In this document: piece after piece, positions 56,982 to 64,000 of the stretch
How the letters are laid out: every line of letters starts with the position of its first letter
Numbering within the stretch: the first letter of the stretch is position 1
Source of the DNA: Hydrocarboniphaga effusa AP103
GTDB taxonomy: Bacteria; Pseudomonadota; Gammaproteobacteria; Nevskiales; Nevskiaceae
DNA: 64,000 bases
Direction of reading: 5' to 3'
Assembly (NCBI RefSeq): GCF_000271305.1
Contig: NZ_AKGD01000001.1
Span: 1,798,001-1,862,000, forward strand
The notes under the pieces: model-generated
What the model was told of the DNA's origin: nothing
The model's database searches: none
What the model saw: only the letters and a program-made list of their open reading frames with translations
Program-made: the position numbers and the translations under genes

Positions 56982-59471
56982 GTGTTCACACTGGTCTTCT
57001 ACTGGATCGCCTGGTGGCTGTTTCAGCCCTTGAACCGGCTGATCCGCTACCGCACCACGCCCACCGAGCTCGCCCAGCAACTCAAGCTGGACCCGGCCAG
57101 GCCGGTGGTCTACCTGCTGCCGACGCGCTCCTGGGGCGACCTGTTCCTGCTCGAGCGCATCTGCCGCGACAACGGCCTGCCGCGTCCGGGCCGCTCGGGG
57201 ACTGCGCTGCCGAGCCTCGACCAGGCCGGCGTGCTGTACTTGCCGGCCCTGCTCGAGACCCGCATCCGCGACACCGCGCTGACCGACGTCGTGCAGCGCG
57301 CCGCGGCGGATCCGGGCTTCGATTGCCAGGTGGTTCCGGTGTCGGTGTTCTGGGGCCGCGATCCGGGTTCGGAGACCTCGCTCTGGAAGCTGATCTTCGC
57401 CGACAGCGTGCAGGCCGGCATGGCGCGCAAGCTCATCATCATGCTGGTCAACGGGCGCAACGTGTACGCCAACTTCGGCCTGCCGCTGGCGTTCCGCGAA
57501 TTCGTATCCAAGGAGAAATCACCCGAGTTCGCGATCCGCAAGCTCGGCCGCCTGTTCCACATCTACTTCCTGCACGCACGCACCGCGGCGCTCGGGCCGA
57601 CGCTGCAGAACCGCGAAGTGGTGCTGCACCAGCTGCTCAATTCGCCGCGCGTGCGCAGCGAGATCCTCGCCGAATCGCGGCGCGGCAAGCTCACCGAGGC
57701 GCAGGCCAACGAAAAGGCGCGCAAGTACGCCGAGGAGATCGCGGCCAATTACTCGGCGACCACGGTGCGCTTCCTCGAGCGCCTGCTCGAGCTGATCTGG
57801 AACCGCATCTTCCGCGGTGTGCAGGTGTTCGGCCTGGAGCGTCTGCGCCAGTGGGCGCAGGGGCACGAGATCATCTACCTGCCCTCGCACCGCAGCCACG
57901 CCGACTACCTGCTGCTGAGCTACGTGCTGTATCGCGCGGGCATCGTGCCGCCGCACATCGCGGCCGGCGTGAACCTCAATTTCTGGCCGGCCGGGCCCAT
58001 CCTGCGTCGCGGCGGGGCGTTCTACATGCGCCGCAGCTTCGGCTCCGACCGGCTTTACGCCTCGGTGTTTCGCGCCTATGTCGATTCGCTGATCGGCCGC
58101 GGCTATTCGATCAGCTTCTATCCCGAAGGCGGCCGCAGCCGCACGGGCCGCCTGCTGTCGCCGAAGGCCGGGCTGCTCGGCATGGTGATCGAATCGGCGC
58201 TGCGCCAATCCGCCCGCAAGGTGGCCATCGTTCCGGTCTACGTCGGCTACGACAAGGTCTGGGAACTCAACAGCTACTTCAAGGAACTGCGCGGGGCGCA
58301 GAAGCAGAAGGAATCGGCCGGCGAACTGGTCAAGAGCGCCAAGCTGCTGACCAAGTCCTACGGCCGCGTGTACCTGAACTTCGGCGAGCCGATTCCGCTC
58401 GGCGAATACGCCGACAAGCACCTGCCCAACTGGCGCGAATCGCTGCGCAAGCCCGGCGACGAGCTGCCGCCCGGCTGGCGCGATTTCGTCGCCCGCCTGG
58501 CGCTGGCCAACCACCGGCGCGTCAACGCGGCCGCGATCGCCAGCCCGGTGAGCCTGGCCGCGGTCACCATCCTCGCGAGCCCCAAGGGCGCGGTCGGCAA
58601 GGCCGACATGCTCTCGCAGCTGCAGCACCTCGTGCAGTTGCTCGAGGCGCGTCCGTACAGCGAAAACCTGGTGGTGCCCGAGCGCTCGCCCGAGGCCATC
58701 ATCGAATGGGCCGCGCCGATCGCGCGCATCGCCGAAGTGCCGCATCCCTGGGGCGATCTGCTCGACGTCGCCGATCGCGACGCGGTCCTGCTGACCTACG
58801 CGCGCAACAACATCCAGCACCTGTTCGCGCTGCCGAGCCTGGTCGCCAACCTGTTCCGCACGCGCGGCGTGCTCAGCGAGGACGCGGTCATCACCGGCTG
58901 CCGCGCCCTGTATCCGTTCCTGCGCACCGAGTTCTACCTGCGCTGGGAGCCGGCCGAGGCCGAGCAGGTGGCGCGCGACACCATCGACGTGATGCTCGGC
59001 CAGGGCCTGCTGCTGCGCAACGAGGATGGCCGGCTCGCGCGTCCGGACGTCAACACCTCGTCCTACTCGACGCTGTCGATGCTCGGCCGCGTGATGGGCG
59101 AGACGCTCGAACGCTATTGCATGACCACGCTGCTGCTCGCCGACGAAAGCAAGAGCCGGCTGCCGCTGCAGCGCGAGCGCTTCGAGGAGGATTGCCGCCG
59201 CCTGGCCGAGCGCATGGCGGTGCTGACCGGCCGCGATTCACCCGAGTTCTTCGACAAGGCCCTGTTCCGCGGCTACCTCGACACCCTGATCGACGTCGGC
59301 ATCGTCAGCGAAACCGGCGATCGCAAGCTCGCGGTCGACGTTCGCATCGACAAGATCGCCGAACGCTCGCTGGAGCTGCTGTCCGACGAAACCCGCCAGA
59401 CCTTGTTGCAGTTGCTGTCGGGGCGGCCGCAGGCGACGCCGGCGGAACCGCCGGCCATTGCCCCGGTCTGA
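56982..59471 (+). CDS. plsB: glycerol-3-phosphate 1-O-acyltransferase PlsB
   Basis: 829 residues, the full-length gammaproteobacterial form. The acyltransferase box HRSHADYLLLSYVLYRAG (HX4D) lies near residue 303, followed by RRGGAFYMRRSFG, FYPEGGRSRTGRLLSPKAG and IVPVYVGYDKVWE. It puts the first acyl chain on glycerol-3-phosphate at the inner membrane. The start is GTG 56982; no closer ATG fits and no Shine-Dalgarno is obvious. Confidence 0.96.
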   Translation: MFTLVFYWIAWWLFQPLNRLIRYRTTPTELAQQLKLDPARPVVYLLPTRSWGDLFLLERICRDNGLPRPGRSGTALPSLDQAGVLYLPALLETRIRDTALTDVVQRAAADPGFDCQVVPVSVFWGRDPGSETSLWKLIFADSVQAGMARKLIIMLVNGRNVYANFGLPLAFREFVSKEKSPEFAIRKLGRLFHIYFLHARTAALGPTLQNREVVLHQLLNSPRVRSEILAESRRGKLTEAQANEKARKYAEEIAANYSATTVRFLERLLELIWNRIFRGVQVFGLERLRQWAQGHEIIYLPSHRSHADYLLLSYVLYRAGIVPPHIAAGVNLNFWPAGPILRRGGAFYMRRSFGSDRLYASVFRAYVDSLIGRGYSISFYPEGGRSRTGRLLSPKAGLLGMVIESALRQSARKVAIVPVYVGYDKVWELNSYFKELRGAQKQKESAGELVKSAKLLTKSYGRVYLNFGEPIPLGEYADKHLPNWRESLRKPGDELPPGWRDFVARLALANHRRVNAAAIASPVSLAAVTILASPKGAVGKADMLSQLQHLVQLLEARPYSENLVVPERSPEAIIEWAAPIARIAEVPHPWGDLLDVADRDAVLLTYARNNIQHLFALPSLVANLFRTRGVLSEDAVITGCRALYPFLRTEFYLRWEPAEAEQVARDTIDVMLGQGLLLRNEDGRLARPDVNTSSYSTLSMLGRVMGETLERYCMTTLLLADESKSRLPLQRERFEEDCRRLAERMAVLTGRDSPEFFDKALFRGYLDTLIDVGIVSETGDRKLAVDVRIDKIAERSLELLSDETRQTLLQLLSGRPQATPAEPPAIAPV

Positions 59472-59612
59472 GCCTTCCCTGGCCACCGTCATCGCACGGC
59501 GGTGGCCCGCTTGCCGGCTTTATGTGTAATCTGCGGCCGATTTTTTGGCCTCACCGCCTGCCGATTCCCTGTTGCCATTCCCTTGCCTCCTCTACTTTCG
59601 ATAAGAGACCCC

Positions 59613-60347
59613 ATGCACTCCTCATTTCGCCTGCTCGCCGTGGCCGCCTGCGCCAGCCTGCTCTTCGCCTGCGCCAAGAAGGAAGACGGCGCCGCCTCGT
59701 CCTCGGGCGAACTGACCACCGACGCCCAGAAGTTCGGCTACGCCATCGGCGTGGACCTCGGTAACTCGCTCAAGCCCGTGCAGTCGCATGTCGACATCAA
59801 GGCGCTCGAAGCCGGCCTCAACGACGTCACCAGCGGCGCCACCCCCAAGCTCGACGACGCCGCCCGCGAAGAGATCAAGAACAAGGTCTCCAAGGTGATG
59901 CAGGAAGAGCAGGTCAAGCAGCGCGAGGAAGCCGCCACCAAGGCCAAGGAAGAAGGCGCCAAGTTCCTCGCCGAGAACGGCAAGAAGGAAGGCGTGAAGA
60001 CCACGGCCTCGGGCCTGCAGTACGAAGTGATCACCGAAGGCTCGGGCACCCCGCCGACCGCCGCCGACAAGGTCACCGTGCACTACAAGGGCACGCTGCT
60101 CAACGGCGAGGAGTTCGACAGCTCGTACTCGCGCGGCCAGCCGGTGACCTTCCCGCTCGCCAACGTGATCCCGGGCTGGACCGAGGGCGTGCAGCTCATG
60201 AAGCCGGGCGCCAAGTACAAGTTCTACATTCCGTCCGACCTCGCCTACGGCGAGCGCGGCGCCGGCGTGAAGATCGGCCCGAACCAGACGCTGATCTTCG
60301 AAGTCGAGCTGATCGAAGTGGCCAAGGACGACGCGCCGTCGAAGTAA
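59613..60347 (+). CDS. FKBP-type peptidyl-prolyl isomerase, Mip/FkpA-like lipoprotein
   Basis: 244 residues. The signal ends in SLLFACAKKE (lipobox Cys 20). A helical dimerisation arm (about 35-135, Lys/Glu-rich) leads into the FKBP domain (DKVTVHYKGTLLNGEEFDSS, PGWTEGVQLMKPGAKYKFYI, AYGERGAGVKIGPNQTLIFE). It assists folding of exported proteins. A clear terminator lies 21 nt downstream. Confidence 0.94.
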   Translation: MHSSFRLLAVAACASLLFACAKKEDGAASSSGELTTDAQKFGYAIGVDLGNSLKPVQSHVDIKALEAGLNDVTSGATPKLDDAAREEIKNKVSKVMQEEQVKQREEAATKAKEEGAKFLAENGKKEGVKTTASGLQYEVITEGSGTPPTAADKVTVHYKGTLLNGEEFDSSYSRGQPVTFPLANVIPGWTEGVQLMKPGAKYKFYIPSDLAYGERGAGVKIGPNQTLIFEVELIEVAKDDAPSK

Positions 60348-60367
60348 GACGCGCGGCAGGCTCCATC

Positions 60368-60396
60368 AACGGCGACGGCGACCCCGTCGCCGTTTT
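60368..60396 (+). terminator. intrinsic terminator of the FKBP gene
   Basis: AACGGCGACGG (60368-60378) pairs with CCGTCGCCGTT (60384-60394), loop of 5, followed by TT. The stem is strong and the T-tail short. Confidence 0.7.
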
Positions 60397-60496
60397 CGTT
60401 GGTGGCGTCCGCCGGCCGGCTTGCGCGGCGGGAACTCGGCGCCCACAGTGGCGTCCGAAACTTGCGTCCCTTCACCACCCTTGATCCGGAGTTCTC

Positions 60497-60718
60497 ATGG
60501 AAGAGCCTCCATTGCCCGAGCTGAGCTACGCCGAGATCGCCGAACTCGTGCGCATCCGCAAGTCCCGGGTCGAAAACAAGCGCACGCGCCACAACCGCGA
60601 GGCCCTGCAATCGCTGATCCACAAGGGCATGGTGGCGCCGGGCCTGCACGCCGAGCTCACGCCCGAAGGCGAGCGCCTGCTCGAACGCAAGCGGCCCGAG
60701 GCGCTGCGACCGGACTGA
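60497..60718 (+). CDS. small conserved-looking protein of unknown function
   Basis: 73 residues, highly charged: LSYAEIAELVRIRKSRVENK then NREALQSLIHKGMVAPGLHA-ELTPEGERLLERKR. The second half resembles a winged-helix wing and recognition helix arrangement (a helix followed by HKGMVAPGLHAELTPEGERL), so DNA binding is possible. I do not recognise a family. GGAG about 6-10 nt upstream of the ATG supports translation. It lies alone between the FKBP terminator and a REP-like repeat. Confidence 0.6.
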   Translation: MEEPPLPELSYAEIAELVRIRKSRVENKRTRHNREALQSLIHKGMVAPGLHAELTPEGERLLERKRPEALRPD

Positions 60719-60728
60719 GCCTGCAAGC

Positions 60729-60810
60729 GTAGAGTGGGTTAACGGCGCAGCTGCGTAACCCCCCGTTCATCCCGAGGCGCAACGCGGCGGGTACCGCCTG
60801 CGGTCTATCC
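60729..60810. repeat. REP-like element, GCAGC-GCGTAACCC family, copy 2
   Basis: GTAGAGTGGGTTAACGGCGC then AGCTGCGTAACCCCCC forms the left arm; GGCGGGTACCGCCTGCGGTC-TATCC forms a degenerate inverted right arm. Same family as 36386-36470. It fills the 99-nt gap between the small gene and envC. Confidence 0.6.
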
Positions 60811-60817
60811 CAAGCGC

Positions 60818-62029
60818 CTACTTGGCGAGCCAGTCGCGCGGATTGAGCGCCGTCGCGCCCTTGCGGATTTCGAGATAAACGCCGGACTTGTCGTGCCCGC
60901 CGCTGTTGCCGGCGGTGCCGATGGCCTGCCCGGCTTCGACCCATTCGCCGGCACCCGGGCTCACCGAGGCGCAGTGTCCGTAGAGCGTGAAGAAGCCGCC
61001 GTCGTGCTCGAGGATCAGGATCTGCCCGTAGCGCTGCAGCCAGCCCGTGTAGGCCACGCGCCCGCGCGCGATCGCGCGCACCGGCGTGCCCTCGCGCGCG
61101 CCGATCCAGCGGCCGCTCCAGGTCAGGCGGGCGTCCGATTTCGCCGAGCCGTAGTCGGCCAGGATCGGCCCCTTGACCGGCGGCGGCAGCTTGCCCTTCT
61201 GCTGGGCGAACGGCTTGCCGCTGGCTTCGAGGTCGATCGGAATGTCCGACAGCGCGTCGCGCAGCGACTTGAGCAGCTTGTTGAGCGCCTCCTCGTCGGC
61301 CTGGGCCTGCTTGAGCTCGCCCTGCGAACTGCTGATGCGCTCCTCGATCGCGGCGATCGAAGCCTGGCGCTGCTTGCGGCTCGACTGCAGCGTCTCGAGC
61401 GCCTGCGCCTGCTCGAGTTCGAGCGCCTCGAGGCGCGAGCGCTCGTCGATCAGCTGGGTCTGCAGCGCGGCGATCTGCTCGACCTCGCTGCGCACCGCCT
61501 CGATCTGCCGGGCCCGCGCCTTGCTCAGGTAGTCGTAATCGGTCAGCACGCGGCCGGTGCGCGAGACCTCTTCCTGGCTGAGCCAGAGCTGGGTGCGGCT
61601 GCGGCTGCCCATGACGAAAGCGGCGCGCAGCTGGCGCGACAGGCTCTCCTTCTGCTCGCCCAGCCGATAGCGGGCCTCGGACTGGCGGGTCTGCGTATCG
61701 AGGATGCGCGCGTTCTGCGCATCGATCTCCTGGCGCACCCGGCGCAGCTGGGCCTGGCTGTCCGACAGCTTGCGCTCGGCGGCCTCGAGCCCCTTGGTCA
61801 GCTCGTCCTTTTCGCCGCGATCGCGCTGGATCTTGCGGTTGATGGCCTCGATGCGCCCCTTGACGCGCTGCAGGTCCTCCTCGCTCTGCTTGATCGACTT
61901 GTCGCCCTGCGGGGCGGCCGTCGAAACCGGCGCGGCGAGCCAGAATCCGGCCAGCAGCAGCGCCGTGCAGACGCGGCGCGTGCGCGGCCCGGCGAGGCTT
62001 GCCTTTTGATCGAGGGGCTTGGATGACAT
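60818..62029 (-). CDS. envC: murein hydrolase activator EnvC (degenerate LytM)
   Basis: 403 residues. A signal region (about 20-40) is followed by a long coiled coil (about 50-250, many Gln/Glu/Arg) and a LytM/M23 domain (about 285-400: PPVKGPILADYGSAKSDARL, ILILEHDGGFFTLYGHCASV). The zinc positions are broken (SGVYLEIRKG where enzymes have HLHFE), as in EnvC, which activates amidases rather than cutting murein itself. It acts in the periplasm at division sites. ATG 62029 is chosen; ATG 62047 is also in frame. Confidence 0.92.
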   Translation of the reverse strand: MSSKPLDQKASLAGPRTRRVCTALLLAGFWLAAPVSTAAPQGDKSIKQSEEDLQRVKGRIEAINRKIQRDRGEKDELTKGLEAAERKLSDSQAQLRRVRQEIDAQNARILDTQTRQSEARYRLGEQKESLSRQLRAAFVMGSRSRTQLWLSQEEVSRTGRVLTDYDYLSKARARQIEAVRSEVEQIAALQTQLIDERSRLEALELEQAQALETLQSSRKQRQASIAAIEERISSSQGELKQAQADEEALNKLLKSLRDALSDIPIDLEASGKPFAQQKGKLPPPVKGPILADYGSAKSDARLTWSGRWIGAREGTPVRAIARGRVAYTGWLQRYGQILILEHDGGFFTLYGHCASVSPGAGEWVEAGQAIGTAGNSGGHDKSGVYLEIRKGATALNPRDWLAK

Positions 62030-62079
62030 AATTCTGGCCCGCATCATAGACGCCCTGCGTCCCCTTTCGCGCTCCCACC

Positions 62080-62505
62080 ATGCAGCAGTATCTCGAATTC
62101 GCCTCCCATCACCCCTTGCTGTTTTCCGCGCTCGGCCTGGTGTTCGTGCTGTTCATCGCCAATGAAGTGCACGGTAGCTTCAAGGGCGGCAAGCGCCTGT
62201 CGATTCCGGACGCGATCCGGCTCATCAACGACCGCGAACCGATCATCGTCGACGTGCGTCCGGCGCCGGATTTCAAGCGTTCGCACCTGCTCAACGCCAT
62301 CAACATCCCGCTCACCAAGTTCGACTCGCGCGCCAGCGAGATCGGCAAGGACAAGAGCCGTCCGGTGCTGCTCTACGACATGATGGGCGGCGGTGCCGGC
62401 GAGGCGGCCGAGAAGCTCAAGAAGCTCGGCCACACCGAGGCGTATCCGCTGCGTGGCGGCTTCAACGGCTGGCTCGGCGCGAGCATGCCGGTGACCGCCA
62501 AGTAA
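62080..62505 (+). CDS. rhodanese-like membrane protein lacking the catalytic Cys
   Basis: 141 residues. One N-terminal membrane helix (about 12-30) and a rhodanese fold (PIIVDVRPAPDFKRSHLLNA-INIPLTKF). The active-site loop reads PVLLYDMMGGGAGEAAEKL: the usual Cys is Asp 100, so sulfur transfer is not expected. The gene is divergent from envC and heads the grxC-secB-gpsA run, as in many gammaproteobacteria. It may serve as a binding or structural protein of the cytoplasmic membrane face. Confidence 0.88.
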   Translation: MQQYLEFASHHPLLFSALGLVFVLFIANEVHGSFKGGKRLSIPDAIRLINDREPIIVDVRPAPDFKRSHLLNAINIPLTKFDSRASEIGKDKSRPVLLYDMMGGGAGEAAEKLKKLGHTEAYPLRGGFNGWLGASMPVTAK

Positions 62506-62525
62506 GCGCGACAGGAAGACACGCC

Positions 62526-62780
62526 ATGGCCCGCATCCGCGTCTACTCCACCGACTACTGCCCGTACTGCGTGATGGCCAAGCGCCTGCTCGAGCGCAAG
62601 GGCGCGGCTTACGAGGAGATTCGCGTGGACCACGACGACGCCCTGCGCCAGGAGATGATGCGCCTCTCGGGCCGCCGCACGGTTCCGCAGATCTTCATCG
62701 GCGAAACCCACGTCGGCGGCTTCGACGACCTGTCCGCGCTCGACCGCGCCGGTGGCCTGGACCCGCTGCTGGCGGCCTAG
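62526..62780 (+). CDS. grxC: glutaredoxin 3
   Basis: 84 residues. The dithiol site CPYC (C12, C15) lies in VYSTDYCPYCVMAKRLLERK, with the cis-Pro in RTVPQIFIGETHVGGFDDL. It reduces protein and glutathione disulfides. It starts 20 nt after the rhodanese-like stop. Confidence 0.96.
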   Translation: MARIRVYSTDYCPYCVMAKRLLERKGAAYEEIRVDHDDALRQEMMRLSGRRTVPQIFIGETHVGGFDDLSALDRAGGLDPLLAA

Positions 62781-62910
62781 CCCGGACCCGGCCCGTCCAA
62801 GGCCGGTCACGATTCCGCTTTAAACTGCGGCCCGCGCCAAAAGCCGCGACCGAACAAGAAAGCTGTCCTCCTTCCCGCTTCGCCTTTTAGAAAATCCGGA
62901 GTTTTGCCTC

Positions 62911-63438
62911 ATGGCTGCAGACGCCCCCAATGCCGTCCCCACCAACGCGCCGCAGGCCGATGCCCGCCAGGTCGCGCTGCAGAAGTTCTACGTCAAGGAC
63001 GCGTCCGTCGAAGTGCCGCTGGCTCCGCAGATCTTCACGCGCCCCTGGCAGCCGCAGGTCGACGTCAACGTCGGCACCGCGGTGCAGCCGCTCGGCGACG
63101 ATCAGTTCAACCTCACGCTGACGGTCACCGTGACCGCCAAGCTCGGCGAAGACATCGCCTTCCTCGTCGAAGTGCAGCAGGCCGGCATCTTCGTGGCGCG
63201 CGGCTTCACCAACGAGAACGAGCGCGCCGCGATTCTCGCCGGCTACTGCCCGAGCCTGCTGTTCCCGTTCGCCCGCGAAGCGGTCTCCGATTTCGTGCAG
63301 AAGGCGGGCTTCCCGCAGCTGCTGCTGCAGCCGATCAATTTCGAGGCGCTGTTCCTCGAGCACGTGAACCGCCAGCGCGCCGCGGCCGCCGGCCAGGCCG
63401 GGGCGGACGCCAACGTCAACGTCCAGGTCAGCCACTAG
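62911..63438 (+). CDS. secB: protein-export chaperone SecB
   Basis: 175 residues. SecB hallmarks: LQKFYVKDASVEVPLAPQIF, TVTVTAKLGEDIAFLVEVQQ-AGIFVARGF and LAGYCPSLLFPFAREAVSDF. It keeps presecretory proteins unfolded and passes them to SecA. GGAG lies about 9 nt before the ATG; gpsA follows after 18 nt. Confidence 0.97.
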   Translation: MAADAPNAVPTNAPQADARQVALQKFYVKDASVEVPLAPQIFTRPWQPQVDVNVGTAVQPLGDDQFNLTLTVTVTAKLGEDIAFLVEVQQAGIFVARGFTNENERAAILAGYCPSLLFPFAREAVSDFVQKAGFPQLLLQPINFEALFLEHVNRQRAAAAGQAGADANVNVQVSH

Positions 63439-63456
63439 TCGGCGGACCCGCACGCC

Positions 63457-64000
63457 ATGAAAAGCATCGCCGTCCTCGGCGCCGGCTCCTACGGCACCGC
63501 GCTGGCGATCCAGCTCGCGCGCCGGGGCACGCCGGTCAGCCTGTGGGGACGCGATGCCAAGGCGCTGGCCGAGATGGAAAGCCGCCGTCTCAACGAACGC
63601 TACCTGCCCGAGGCGCATTTTCCGGTCGGCCTGACTGCGAGCTCCGAGCTCGGCGCGGTACTCGCCGAGGCCGACGAGGTGCTCATCGTCGTGCCGAGCC
63701 AGGCGCTGCGCGAGACGCTGCGCAAGATCGAGCCGATGCTCAAGCCCGGCCAGGGCATCGCCTGCGCGATGAAGGGCATCGAGGCCGGCAGCGGCAAGCT
63801 CGTGCACGAAGTGGTCGCCGAGGAGCTCGGCGACAACCGGCCGCTCGCGATCATCTCGGGCCCGACCTTCGCCAAGGAGCTCGGCCTGGGCCTGCCGACC
63901 GCGGTCACCGTGGCTTCCACCGACACCGCCTACGCCGAGCGCATCGCCAATGCCCTGCACGGCGACGGCTTTCGCGCGTATACGGCCAGCGACGTCGTCG
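63457..64000 (+). CDS. gpsA: glycerol-3-phosphate dehydrogenase [NAD(P)+], partial
   Basis: The frame runs off the right edge, giving the first 181 residues of about 335. The Rossmann start SIAVLGAGSYGTALAIQLAR, SLWGRDAKALAEME, and the mid-domain LAIISGPTFAKELGLGLPTA are clear. It makes glycerol-3-phosphate, the substrate of PlsB (also in this window). Downstream of secB in the standard order. Confidence 0.96.
   Translation, partial: MKSIAVLGAGSYGTALAIQLARRGTPVSLWGRDAKALAEMESRRLNERYLPEAHFPVGLTASSELGAVLAEADEVLIVVPSQALRETLRKIEPMLKPGQGIACAMKGIEAGSGKLVHEVVAEELGDNRPLAIISGPTFAKELGLGLPTAVTVASTDTAYAERIANALHGDGFRAYTASDVV

Overview
This 64-kb window is GC-rich chromosomal DNA from a Gram-negative gammaproteobacterium. 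The evidence is the gltB-gltD, aroB-aroK, pilM-N-O-P-Q and mrcA block, the rhodanese-grxC-secB-gpsA order, SecB, PlsB, MsrPQ, POT transporter and several lipoproteins with lipoboxes. Family content (DUF5924, DUF3187, YceH, SO2930-type cytochrome, M2 peptidase) fits a Nevskiales/Xanthomonadales-like lineage, but that placement is inference. Almost all of it is dense protein coding. I saw no rRNA, tRNA, CRISPR array, prophage, transposase or defence island.

Layout. 1-2.8 kb: the end of a probable SDR gene, an orphan TonB/TolA-like protein and a DUF5924/DUF2914 membrane protein. 2.8-6.6 kb: a large lipoprotein fusing a beta-helix to a diheme cytochrome, then yceH. 6.8-11.0 kb: a five-gene minor-pilin operon ending in a giant PilX-like protein with a beta-solenoid. 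11.1-12.9 kb: an ArsR/SRPBCC pair with a clear operator and probably a leaderless mRNA, then a membrane-anchored TPR protein. 12.9-19.2 kb: gltBD (glutamate synthase) with a relic of a second gltD 3' end. 19.3-25.0 kb: a Phd/VapC-like pair, PH-domain and DUF1003 proteins, an unknown lipoprotein, dgt and an MFS transporter. 25.0-35.7 kb: aroB-aroK, a Big_1 lipoprotein and the pilMNOPQ operon, divergent from mrcA (PBP1A).

35.8-46.3 kb: a possible nucleotidyltransferase-fold protein, gltA, rpmE, a Cys-rich protein, a secreted esterase, hemW-rdgB-rph, msrPQ, sufE and an SPFH/NfeD pair. 46.4-56.9 kb: yceI plus a cytochrome b561-YceI fusion, aroG, DUF3187, and a peptide-use cluster (POT transporter, M2 peptidase, DUF885 hydrolase), then DUF4112. 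57.0-64.0 kb: plsB, an FKBP lipoprotein, a small unknown protein, envC, and rhodanese-grxC-secB-gpsA (gpsA runs off the end).

The main themes are ammonia assimilation and aromatic amino acid synthesis (gltBD, aroB, aroK, aroG), type IV pilus assembly (pilMNOPQ and minor pilins), envelope building and quality control (mrcA, envC, plsB, msrPQ, secB, FKBP), and peptide catabolism. Two families of REP-like inverted repeats are scattered between genes. One copy sits at the rdgB/hemW junction and rewrites the start of hemW; another supplies the stop codon of its upstream gene.

Nothing here looks like a wholly new system. The best leads are the giant solenoid pilin, the beta-helix/diheme fusion, the gltD relic, the leaderless ArsR module and the repeat insertions.
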